From Ryuthela nishihirai (lineage: Eukaryota; Arthropoda; Arachnida; Araneae; Heptathelidae): a stretch of 64,000 nucleotides of DNA. Below the pieces are notes generated by a model. It was given only the letters and a program-made list of their open reading frames with translations. It searched no databases and had not been told where the DNA came from. The stretch lies in assembly GCA_038380435.1 (NCBI GenBank), contig JAWZYU010000123.1:248001-312000 (forward strand), read 5' to 3'. The position numbers and the translations under genes were made by a program. Within the stretch, counting starts at the first letter, position 1. Each line of letters opens with the position of its first letter. Shown here one piece after another: positions 54,621 through 64,000 of this stretch.

Positions 54621-55555
54621 GATGGGGCAAAATCCGAAAGCTAAAAATCCGTTCTCTTTGAAAACGAGCATTCCATATTCACCAGAGATGACATATTATT
54701 CTTCTGATTTCTGTATATCTGGTTATTCGGTATCTGAATTTGAATTTCTAAGTTTAGATCTGTTAATCGCAGTTTCTCCCACCGAATAACAGTAATGTTA
54801 AACACTCAAATTAAAATCAGCTTAACTTTTGCAATAGAGTTATGATATGTAGAACTTTTATTTTTATTGTCTCTGAAATAGTTATTTTGATTGGCATATG
54901 ATTTAATATTGTAACTGATTTAGAGCATATGTATTTTCTGGAAAAATATGATTCACCCAATTATCATTTTACCATAACTATGAGTGGACAAATATGTATA
55001 TTGCATTCAACGTATCATAAATAATTTGAAATTTGATTAACAGCATGTTAAATGCTAAAATTAAAGAAAGAAATCTTAAAGTTTACCGAAAAAGGAAAAA
55101 TGATTTGAAGACTAAAAGGAACAGTGGTTAATGCAATCTCACACTCATTATGCAAACAAGTAATGAAGGTTTAAGAAATAATTTAAGGATTTCGCGATAA
55201 TTTTTTTTACTTCAAACTTAGACATATCATACAGATATACCCGTAATCTAGTACTCACGGATAAAATTTAAGTCGTATAGATTGAACGAAATATTTACAA
55301 TTTAGGAAATTTAATATATAAATAAAGTGGTAGTTTCAAGTGTAATTTGTTTTTTTCTTCAATTTGATATATCAATAATACGGGCAGTAATTTGTTTGGT
55401 AAATTTAAGACTATTGAACGAAACTGATTGATACGGAAATTAGCTGGTTTCTCAAAAATAATCATTATATTTCTAAATTTACTCAACTAATCTCAATATA
55501 GGTATCACCTGTATTTCTATTAAGATCCAATCATAGTAGCATTAAAAATAATAAT
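54621..55555. other. AT-rich spacer
   Basis: Nothing is recognised here. Confidence 0.4.
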
Positions 55556-55755
55556 ATTTCCTCCTCATGCAGCTACTTGTCAAAGTAGTCTGACAGGAGT
55601 ATTTCAGTATTATACGCCAGTATTCAAAGAGTGAGGAGGCCGAGAATTCAGCAAAAAGGCAACACAAACATCCAGGCCTCACTTGGGTCTCCTCGACACT
55701 AGGTCCCTTTGATCTGTAGCAAAGCGCGCTAACACTCTGCCACCCGACGGCATAG
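55556..55755 (-). mobile_element. tRNA-derived SINE, family A, diverged
   Basis: The reverse complement shows the head GTCGGGTGGCAGAGTG and GCGCGCTTTGCTACAGATC, a B-box region with an insertion (CGAGGAGACCC), AGGCCTGGATGTTTGTGTTG and the 3' words CTGTCAGACTACTTTGACAA. It is older than the copies at 42,864 and 59,276. Confidence 0.75.
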
Positions 55756-56690
55756 GAGTTCTGGAATTCCTCTTCTTTCTGCTGATTAAAAGTGGAAAAC
55801 CAAATTGTTTTAAATAAGTAGTCATAACCTCACGTAATGAATTTCAACCAGAATACTTCGTTATATCCATAAATTCATATTCGAATAATGATCGAAAAGT
55901 TTTCTAAGAAGCAAAATACACTATGTTTGGAAGCACAAATAATAAATACTGCACTCTAAAAATAATATGACTATATAAATTCGGATAGTAAAGAGTAGTT
56001 AATTATTTTCCATATTCCATTCACCTAATGAACAGTTCTTTTTTTTTGCATGAAGCATTGGAATCATTGGGGATAAATTCTGATCTCTGGCTCTTACGAA
56101 CCAATGGAAATGAGCTTCAACATTCGGATATTAAGCGAATTTAATATTTTTATCCTGAATGATTTTTAATTTAAAAATGGTAATAATTTTCATTTTACAT
56201 CACATTTAAAGTAAGGAAAAAATACATATATAAGGAATATGATTCTACGAAGCCATGGCCTTATCTGGAGGAAAATTTACATTATATGAATCAGTTCCAT
56301 TTCATATAAATTTCACACAATGTATATGATTATAAAATATAAGTAAGTATATATGAAAGCTAGCAATTTATTTTTAAAATGAAGAAAATGAAATTCTATT
56401 ACGCATTTTCAATTTACTAATATTTTAGTTTTATTCTTGGTAATTCGTTCAAGATAGATGGTACTTGGTACGCTCGGGTGCAGATGGGGTATTTTTACCA
56501 TAGTTGTTAATGATTGTAGGCAATAAGTATTATCCCTTAGTGTTCAAATTTTATGCTGGATGTAGTGAGCTTTTTCAGTTTTGAAAGTTTTACTTAAGTA
56601 ATATTTTAGAATTATAATATATACATAGTCGACTGGTAGGGTGGCTAACTTAAAAATCCTTCCTTCTTGAGGTTGGAGTTTCTAATAGGG
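55756..56690. other. AT-rich spacer
   Basis: No feature is supported. Confidence 0.4.
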
Positions 56691-56694
56691 ACAG

Positions 56695-57000
56695 AGATCT
56701 ATATTGTTTTTAAAATACTGCTTTGTATTCTAAAAATGCGGTCAATGTGAGATGTATCAGTTGAACCATAGAATAATGAGCCATATCGAATAATAGATTC
56801 ACATAAAGATTTATATACTAAGATACATACGCTAGTGGGAACTGCACTCTGTAATTTATGGATTTTATAAGTACGTCTTCTAAGCCTATGACATAGAATA
56901 TTAATATAAGTCTTCCATCTGAAATGCCTTTTAGGAATTTCTAGTTTCAAAATGCGCCTTGACAAACCCCAACTGATATATTGCAGAGGGTGAAGATTCT
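56695..57000 (-). pseudogene. CR1/Jockey-type LINE, RT C-terminal scrap
   Basis: The minus-strand frame 56,965-56,699 reads HFRWKTYINILCHRLRRRTY, then VPTSVCILVYKSLCESIIRY, GSLFYGST and IDRIFRIQSSILKTI. This is the region downstream of the reverse transcriptase palm (W..HI......L, Y.SL....I.YG, LQ..ILR). No catalytic motif remains. It may belong to the same LINE family as 53,940-54,620 but lies on the other strand. Confidence 0.75.
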
Positions 57001-57539
57001 GAAACGATTTGCGGCAGGATATAAATAATTTTTCTTCGACTTTAGTTCCTTAAAATTGAGATAATCTTTCACCAAAACAATAAAGCACTTCACTGCTTGA
57101 AATATTTATAGTTTTATTACATATATACATGCTTCGACCATTTATTTTTTGCTTGCTGCATCACTGTTACTTTAACTATGAAAGAAGAGGTTTTATACCA
57201 TTGATCACTTGAATACTCAGAATAACTTGAATTCGAAAGGAAAAATTAATCTAAGTTAATCTTAATTCAACTGAAGACCGATCTACACTACTCATCGTCT
57301 TTCTGCCATTTGCAACAGAGGAATTTTCCAACGTTGACAAATCTCGTCAACGTTCGCATTGTCCAACAGTCAAAACCTCACTGCAGCTCCTCTCGCATTC
57401 CCACAGTATTCTCTCACGCAGCCTTCTCACTTCCAACTCATCCCCTCAGGGTTTCAAGGGCGAGTTCACTCTTTGAGACTTCCCCCTGCTGACTAAATTG
57501 CCACGTTACAATGATGAGACTATTAGAGAGATCAGATAT
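57001..57539. other. spacer
   Basis: A slightly GC-richer part lies at 57,300-57,490 with a 60-codon frame of no known motif. Nothing is supported. Confidence 0.35.
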
Positions 57540-57559
57540 ATTTCTTGGTGTCTGTCTCT

Positions 57560-57870
57560 GGAGTTCATTCGTTTGATTTCCGACTTATTCCTTTCGGAGA
57601 ATTCAAATTTAAAAAGCTGCGATGCATTGCGACCCGGATTAGAGAAATTGCATATATAAGTGCATTTTTTCTTTTCCATTCAGTGAATTGGCTTGATTTT
57701 CGACTGATTCTGTTGAGAGAATTTGAATAAGAAAAAATGATCGCTCTACTGAAAACCGGATTAGAGATGGGATCCATAAAAATGACTAGAATTTCAACAC
57801 TTCGTCCGTTTTATTTTTTACTGTTCTGTTCACAGGGAATACGCTTATAGAAGAGTTTCGTTTTCGGTTA
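57560..57870. repeat. degenerate tandem repeat, 120-bp step
   Basis: TGATTTCCGACTTATTC (57,574) and TGATTTTCGACTGATTC (57,694) start two units. CCGGATTAGAGA recurs near 57,632 and 57,752. Words such as CGGATTAG and AAAAATGACTA are shared, inverted, with the array at 28,160-28,920, so both belong to one satellite-like family. Confidence 0.65.
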
Positions 57871-57954
57871 TTTCGGTATTATACTGATTTTTGACAAGTG
57901 TTGATCAAGCTGAGATGCACTTTTTTACCATTTTTTAACCCTTTTCTAAACAAG

Positions 57955-58078
57955 GAGAGGGAGAGCCTTCGGTTAAAACGTGTAAATAAATCTCACCGCT
58001 GGCACAATTAGGACACGAAACTGGAAACAATAGATTACGAGACGCGCGTTACAGACTCAGCCAAAAACCACCCCGAAA
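57955..58078 (-). mobile_element. tRNA-derived SINE, family B, head fragment
   Basis: ATAAATCTCACCGCTGGCAC, then GATTACGAGACGCGCGTTAC and CTCAGCCAAAAACCACCCCG, mirror the head of the reference copy. The body is missing. Confidence 0.6.
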
Positions 58079-59275
58079 ATATGACGGAATAGTTGTTTTA
58101 ATAAATCCACACACTAGCGAAAAGCAATAGGAAGATCGGTAGCAATAGCTCGTTATTATTAAAGAAGCTGTTCGAAGCAAATTACTGCGCCTCTTTTTCT
58201 TAGGGGGCGTTATATGCAGTCGACACTTTTGCTCTCGATGTTGTACACAGGCGGCCTTTTCTTCTCCTTGTTTTTGTCCTCGACACCTTTGCATTCGGCA
58301 TTCTATCATGGAAACGTTCACAAGACAATAACTTATAAATTTCTCTACTCTCAGATTAATTACTATATCAATTAGTAGTTAAATTATCAATTACTCTTAG
58401 TTATTAAATAGACAGTTCTCCATTCGAATTCTCAATTAACAACCATTTGCAAATTAATCTGGGAAATTGGCATAAATCTATATAACGTATAATTGCACAT
58501 CTTCGATCTTCGATGTTTTCATTGTATTTTTATTGAGAATATCAATTTCACTTTTTATTACAAAGGATGGAAACAAGGTTTTGGAATAATTATGATCATA
58601 CGAAAAGAAAAATATTTCCTTTATTGGAAGGCGCAATAACTTCCTCCACCCATCCATCCCAAATCAGCGTTTCAACAGAAATTTTCTTCCGATTGACGAT
58701 GTAAACGAAAATCTGTTTACCGCATAAAATGGAATAATTAGAATGTTCATTATTTGGAATGTTCATTTCACCAATTGAAACTCTGTCACCTTAAATTTTT
58801 TCGTTCAAGAGAAACAAAATGTCCAAAATATTTAAGAATCGTCGAATAAGAGGGAATAGATTTAACAAACATCGACTGCTTTGATTTACTCTACTGGTAC
58901 TTTGCGTTCGTTTTTTTTTTTGTTCAGTAAGAAAAAAAAAACATTTAGAAATTTTGATTTATTGAGGATCGGATTAAAGAGCATATTTGAAGTCTTATGC
59001 AAATTGTATAGTATTCTTTTGGCTTCTAACTGCTTCATTTAGAAGAAACAAACTTTAAAAAATTCCGTTGTAGTGGAATATCGGAGTATAGAGAATAGAT
59101 GTATACCTTTTATTATAGGTCGGATTAGAAAGAACAAATACAATTATCGATTACGTCGGTTATAAATAATTTCGTTTTACGTAGTGCTGGATTTCAGAGA
59201 CTTCCGAGAAGGATTGGTTTTGTTCACTAATCGAAAGTGTATGTTAATTAGGTTTAGTAATTAAAAAAAATATCG

Positions 59276-59480
59276 CTGTCCCGTGGCCGAGTGGTTAGAG
59301 CGCTTTGCTAGTGATCTAAGGGTCCTGGGTTCGAGCCCCGAGTAAGGCATGGATGTTCGTGTTGTTTTATGCTGAGGTTCTGCCATCCTCTTAGTCCTAC
59401 TACTGTGGCATTATAAACTGACATTCTCCTGTCAGACCTCCGTGGCAAGCAACTGCTTCAGGGGGTAGTTATTATTATTT
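59276..59480 (+). mobile_element. tRNA-derived SINE, family A (right arm copy)
   Basis: The complete head GTCCCGTGGCCGAGTGG, B box GGTTCGAGCCCCG, body and the end CAACTGCTTCAGGGGGTAG are present. It is the partner of 27,740-27,935. Confidence 0.9.
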
Positions 59481-59529
59481 TTTTTAATTTAAAATTACTT
59501 CTACATTTTTTCTATTTCCACTGAATTGT

Positions 59530-59635
59530 CGTAGACTTCAAATTCTCATCCACCGAATTGTCTTATACCCCGAATTCTCATCTACCGAATTGTCTTATAC
59601 CCCGAATTCTCATCTACCGAATTGTCCTTCTCAGT
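59530..59635. repeat. 32-bp tandem repeat, three units
   Basis: CGAATTCTCATCTACCGAAT starts at 59,571 and 59,603, preceded by a diverged unit (CAAATTCTCATCCACCGAAT). Two of the units are identical, so the third is a recent gain relative to the left arm. Confidence 0.85.
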
Positions 59636-60397
59636 TACTGTCCACAGGAATTGTCGTAGACCAAACTACCACTACGAAAACAAATAAATTTATTTCAAGA
59701 GATAGCTTTCGTTTAATCCACCAGGCGTTTCTACGTCAATGGGGAATTCTAGGTCCGTGGTTTCAAGTGGAGCCACGAAACAATTTAAAAAAAACTATTG
59801 CGCTTATTTATACCGGTCCATTATTGAAACAGTGGCTCATAAAACAAGTAATATACAAAATCTCGCTCAGTTCTTTCAATTATTGACCAAATATTTTTAT
59901 GTGAATAAGTAAATTATTTTTCCAATTCAAAGTACTCATTAAAAATGCATATTTTTGTTTTTAACCGAGATATTTGATTTGTTAAAAACATAGTTTTTTT
60001 ATTCCTTTTATTGCTCATTAGAACTGTGTGTTTTCTGTTTCAGGTACAGAATATTGCTTGCTGCTCTTTAAGAATAGAGTGACAACGAATCTTCGATAAG
60101 TTTGGGTTAGACGGCTCTGCTTTAAAAATTTTTACATCTGTATGAAATATTTCGTTTTCGGCGATAATAAATTTCGTCCTGCACGTTCTCGAAACGTGTC
60201 TTCAAGAACGTAAAGGAATTAAATAATTAAAAGGTAAAAATATTGTCTCATCCTCACAACCCTATGAGCCACAATATTTATTCACAACGTGAATAAATAT
60301 TTTGGTTTCTATATAGTGACTTTCTAAATAGTTACTATTATAGACTTACTGTTCAGAGGTGTCCTATCTGTACGACTATATTTTATAGTCTAATTTA

Positions 60398-60560
60398 GGG
60401 TTTCTCAATGTTGGGTACGTGGTAAAGTTTTTGGGTTACGCCGCGAGAGCTCAAAAGTCGGAAATAAACGTTATATATATGTCTGTGTGTTTTATTTCAT
60501 TCCCATTGTTATACTATAACAATAGTTTTATCTATCTATACAAGGGGTACGCCAGTTACA
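60398..60560. mobile_element. hAT-like MITE, truncated
   Basis: It starts AGGGTTTCTCAATGTTGGG, contains GCTCAAAAGTCG and ATTCCCATTGTTATACTATA, and stops within GGGGTACGCCAGTTACAC. The second terminus is missing because the duplication border falls here. Confidence 0.65.
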
Positions 60561-61611
60561 CAGGATGAGAATTACGTCACTTACGGGTTCGAACGATAAA
60601 ATGAAAGACCACAATTCTATTTCTTCTCTGCTTGACTGTGATTACGTACTAGATAGTTGAATGTCTAATAGTAGTTCTGAGAATCAGTGTATAGAAGAAA
60701 GAAATTAATCGTAATCTGTGAGCGTTGGTAGTAAGAAATGTGGTTTTGGAGATATATTTAGTTTGTGTTATGTTCAGTCATCAGTTTTGGATGTTTAACT
60801 AATAAGAAAGGTTTTAATTTCAAGTAAAATATCAAATTATCTGTATCGCAGAAAAATGCGCTTTGTTTAAAAGAAAATCTGGTAATTGTGATAATTGGGA
60901 TCATTTTATACTGATTGATAGCATATTGTTGTTTTGAGTGACTAGTGAAGACATTGTTTATGATTTATGCAATTTTGCTGCCTTAGTTAATAAATCAGTT
61001 GATATATATAGTTTGCTTATTTATTTAGAATTCACGTCCCGTTGTCAAATATCCAAATAGAATTGAAAATCTGTAAAAATACTTTTATTCACACTTTGTG
61101 TTTTTGAATACGTGTGATATCAATTATATATTCTATTACATGGCATGGAAAAATAATTCGGCTAAACTATTCGTGACGAGGCTTCAATATTCATGTAAAA
61201 ACATATGAAATAAAAACGGATAAAAATAATATTATCGATTATTATTAAGTTTGTTAAGTTTTCACAGCAAACAAAAACTACCAGTTTAAAATTTAGATAT
61301 ATTAATAGAAGTATTATAATTTCGTTTAATCATACAATGTAATTCCCAGCAAACTGAAGTTCCAGAAAGGTCTCTGCGAAAGCGGAGATTGAAAAAAATT
61401 GTAAACTGTGATATTCAATCTAATTGCCATTCAATGAACATTAATTAATCTTCTGATAATATAGCGAAATTCATTTTTCAGTTACAAATTTCGACTCTTA
61501 GTCAACTGATGCATCTATTCCGTCAAATGTTTCACAGCACACTTTAATATATATAAATATTATTCCCTCTTTCTCTCATTCCATGCCCCTAAGTGAAATT
61601 GAAAATTTTAA
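60561..61611. other. AT-rich spacer
   Basis: No feature is supported. Confidence 0.4.
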
Positions 61612-62645
61612 TTCATCGGCATCCTCAGTGGGGACATAACAGCAGATAACATTCAAGTCTTTAACGCTTGTCTGAAATTTTGCTGCAAGAAACCTTTCAT
61701 TAATGCACTCATATCCTAGAAGAGCATCACTAGCGTGTCTGCTGAAAAGCAGACCCGATGGATTGGTGATGCTTATTCGTCCTTCCCTGTCCTTCCCACG
61801 TCCTTCCCTGAAAAGAGAATTTTAAGATTATTTTTAAAAATCTGACCTTTATCTGTCCATCTGGTCTCTTGCAAGCCGAGGATATCTAAATTATAACGGT
61901 GGAATTCTTGTGTCAGGACATCAAGAGAAAAAGATCTGTGAAGAGTCCTCACATTCCAACTACCTATGGAGACAAAATGATTACTGGGATGTTTAAAGAA
62001 GCTATGTTTATTGAGAGAGGGAATGCCGACAATATCAAATGGCCCCATAATCGCAGACATAGGGCAAAGACCCGTTCCCCCACCACTAAAAGCTGAAGCC
62101 ATCTACAATGGAAGACTTCCTACAATGTAGAATTTGACGATGCCAATAGAAGCAAAGAGTTCAGGTTCCTGCGATGACCTCTGCTCAGGATTATCCAGCA
62201 GCTGATAAACATATCCTGTGAATCTATTCACTTGGGGCTGTCAACTCACAAACAAACAGAAAACACAGCGGTAGATTTTCCCTCCACAGAAGCCCACCAG
62301 TGCAGCAAAATCAGGATCCATAATCAAGCTCAGAGCCATATATCTGTCCAGTCCAGTGGGTTTATATGGTCAGCACCAGGACCCTGTGTGGTTGACCACT
62401 CCTCAACAGGGTAGAAATGAAAGAAAATTAGCCATAGTTGTCCAGATCAGTAGGCCACACTAATCTGGCAGCCCTCCCCTTCCGTTCACTTCCATAAGAG
62501 AGTATCTCTTTTGAAAAGTACTAACGGTCTTCACCATGAGAAGGCGAGGTCGAATATTAGGTGCTAGGCCTGGCCGGTTCTATGCATCATCCACAGGGGA
62601 TTGGTGCATAGCTCTCCTTCCAGTGACTACCTAGCTACCATTTAA
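61612..62645 (-). mobile_element. RTE retrotransposon, 5' third only (copy C)
   Basis: On the minus strand it matches copy A from about 20,003 to 21,082. This includes the 5' leader from the very start, the 109-codon frame 62,102-61,773 with GSWNVRTLH and NLDILGLQETRWT, and a small insertion of repeated GTCCTTCCC words near 61,785. The 3' end is absent. Confidence 0.9.
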
Positions 62646-62989
62646 ACAATTGAAAAGATATTCGTAATTCAAAAATATTACGAACATTACCTTAGCGTGA
62701 AGTTAAATGAAATATTCTGACAAAATTCTACGTCTCCCTACCGAATACGGTCTCCAGGCTTATCCAAATACATGATCAAAGCAGTTGAAGTAAGAAGAGA
62801 GGTAACAAAAAAAGACAGAAATAAATGCTCAGACATGGACCACCAAAGCAAGGAATAACTGCAAAACAAAACGCCTTCACACTTTGAAAGTTAGCAGGAG
62901 AAGAGAATGACGTCGGTTTGTTTTAGACGGTACTGCAAGAAGTAGTGGTTCGATTGTTGTTGTTTTGGTTGTTTTTATCTCCGACCGTC
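62646..62989. other. spacer
   Basis: Nothing is recognised here. Confidence 0.4.
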
Positions 62990-63350
62990 AGTTTTTTGCA
63001 AAGAATGTGCTAAATGGCCAGGTCACAAGGACCCCAAGGGCTCAGAAAAGGTTGGGGAAATGGACCACTGGACAGCTGTTATAGGAGGCATACGGTAGAC
63101 TGCCCTCAAGGTCATCCAGCGTGTTCCTTAACGTGCACATGGGATAGCTATCCGATACATCTGCCACGGCTTAATGTACCATCCGATGGACGGCAACTTT
63201 TCGAAGCCCATCAGTGTCCCTATTCACCAAGGGAAAGGCAGGACGTTTTGCGGAGATAACTCTGAACACTGGCTCTCTGGGATTCGAAAATGCGAACTAC
63301 AAATTACGAGCATAGCCCATGACCGACTAAGTCACTCCTTCACAACAGTA
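62990..63350 (-). mobile_element. tRNA-derived SINE, family B (left of head-to-head pair)
   Basis: The reverse complement shows a head region with TCGTAATTTGTAG, GATGGGCTTCGAAAAG, CACGTTAAGGAACACGCTGG and the tail CCTTGTGACCTGGCCATTTAG. The B box is decayed. Confidence 0.8.
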
Positions 63351-63404
63351 GTAGTGGTAAGTTTTTTTATCTGTTTTCAACTTTTACACACTAATCCCTT
63401 GGAA

Positions 63405-63768
63405 CAGGGGTTGCTCAGTTGGTAGAGAGCCAGCTTTTGTATCTACAGTTCCCAGGTTCGAGTCTCGCCTGGGACTACATTGAAATTTTACTTCATACAA
63501 CTCCCCCCTGTCCACGTTCAGTTGGAGACATCGATGGGCTTGGAAAGGACGCCATTGGTGGGTCATAAATCCGTGGTTCCATGTGCGGGAGAGCCATACC
63601 TTGTGCACGTTAAAGAACACGCTGAATGGCTTTGACGGATGTTACCTTCTGTCTCCCAACAGCTGTTCCAGTGTGCCCCCTCACCCGAGACTTCGGGGTC
63701 CTTGTGACCTGGCCATTTAGTTCATTCTGTGAAAAAAAAGTACCGCTCAGAGGTAAAACAAACCAAAA
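63405..63768 (+). mobile_element. tRNA-derived SINE, family B (right of head-to-head pair)
   Basis: The head GGGGTTGCTCAGTTGGTAG and B box GGTTCGAGTCTCGCC are well kept. GACATCGATGGGCTTGG, GCACGTTAAAGAACACGCTG and GTACCGCTCAGAGGTAAAAC follow, ending in CAAACC and an A-run. Confidence 0.88.
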
Positions 63769-64000
63769 AAAAATGCTCCCTGCCCTTTAAGAGTTGCTAA
63801 GTTGCCACATACCATGTATTGACTCGTAAGAAATTTCGCTAATTGTTTGCGAAAGCAGTCCACCATTTAACTTCGCGGATATAAAAGGAAGCTCCATTTC
63901 AGTGATTCCTAAGATAAATGCAATGTAATGCCTTTCGGCCGTGGGGGGCACCCCCCATTTCTGATCGGCAAAGCATGGCCATGGTTTCCTCGTAACTCAT
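63769..64000. other. window end, nothing recognised
   Basis: A short GGGGGGCACCCCCC palindrome lies near 63,943-63,956. No gene is supported. Confidence 0.4.

Larger units (their letters stand above)
58289..60560. repeat. right arm of large inverted duplication
   Basis: Reverse complement of 26,531-29,475. The inner border is near 58,289 (GCATTCGGCATTCTATCATG). The outer border is at 60,560, inside the MITE sequence, after which GGATGAGAATTACG is unrelated to the left side. It lacks the extra 540 bp of tandem array found in the left arm but has one more 32-bp unit at 59,571. Confidence 0.88.

Noticed and set aside
26531..60560. one giant transposon bounded by 2-3 kb terminal inverted repeats
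   Set aside because: The arms have unequal borders, one ends inside a MITE, no target duplication is visible, and the interior is a mix of unrelated decayed elements.

Overview
The window looks like intergenic nuclear DNA of an arthropod, most likely a chelicerate such as a spider. This is inferred from high A+T, long gene-free stretches and the transposon mix; no species marker is visible. I found no host protein-coding gene, no functional tRNA or rRNA gene and no prokaryotic feature. Almost everything recognisable is a mobile element or its decayed remains, and only one coding segment of family-typical sequence is unbroken (the 343-codon RTE reverse-transcriptase fragment at 38,165-39,196).

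Layout. 1-7,300: a hAT-like MITE with a tandemly amplified end, a tRNA-derived SINE, a Tc1-like transposase relic, a scrambled SINE and an 878-bp palindrome. 7,630-9,566: a decayed Penelope-like element ending in a GIY-YIG region. 9,820-11,030: a Tc1 element with both ends and TA target duplication but a dead transposase. 13,289-15,275: a virus-like (Maverick/Polinton-type) protein-primed DNA polymerase relic on the minus strand, abutted by the 3' end of an RTE retrotransposon. 18,726-23,705: a SINE and a near full-length RTE with several frame breaks. 26,486-29,475: MITE, SINE and degenerate tandem repeats that form the left arm of a large inverted duplication. 30,297-33,838: a three-unit tandem repeat, a DD41D-type mariner with both ends, and the 5' part of a piggyBac element. 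36,840-41,380: a second polymerase relic, an RTE 3' half, a hAT transposase relic and an orphan restriction-like endonuclease domain. 41,972-51,910: hairpins, SINEs, tandem arrays, an RTE 5' half, a fold-back element, an identical 163-bp direct repeat, LINE scraps and a zinc-finger relic. 53,940-57,000: two more LINE scraps. 58,289-60,560: the right arm of the inverted duplication. 61,612-63,768: another RTE 5' half and a head-to-head SINE pair.

How the parts relate. The SINEs depend on LINE machinery in trans. The RTE family (five copies) and the tRNA-derived families A (five copies plus a scrap) and B (eight copies) are the main dispersed repeats. The inverted duplication carries a SINE-A and a MITE in both arms, so it is younger than those insertions. 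Short, near-perfect inverted repeats with tiny loops recur and look like products of replication template switching; the one inside the Tc1 transposase gene can be argued directly because it replaces coding sequence. I did not see a coherent new multi-gene system. The most unusual items are the large inverted duplication, the 878-bp palindrome, the tandem amplification of a hAT end, the template-switch hairpins and the two polymerase/RTE junctions.
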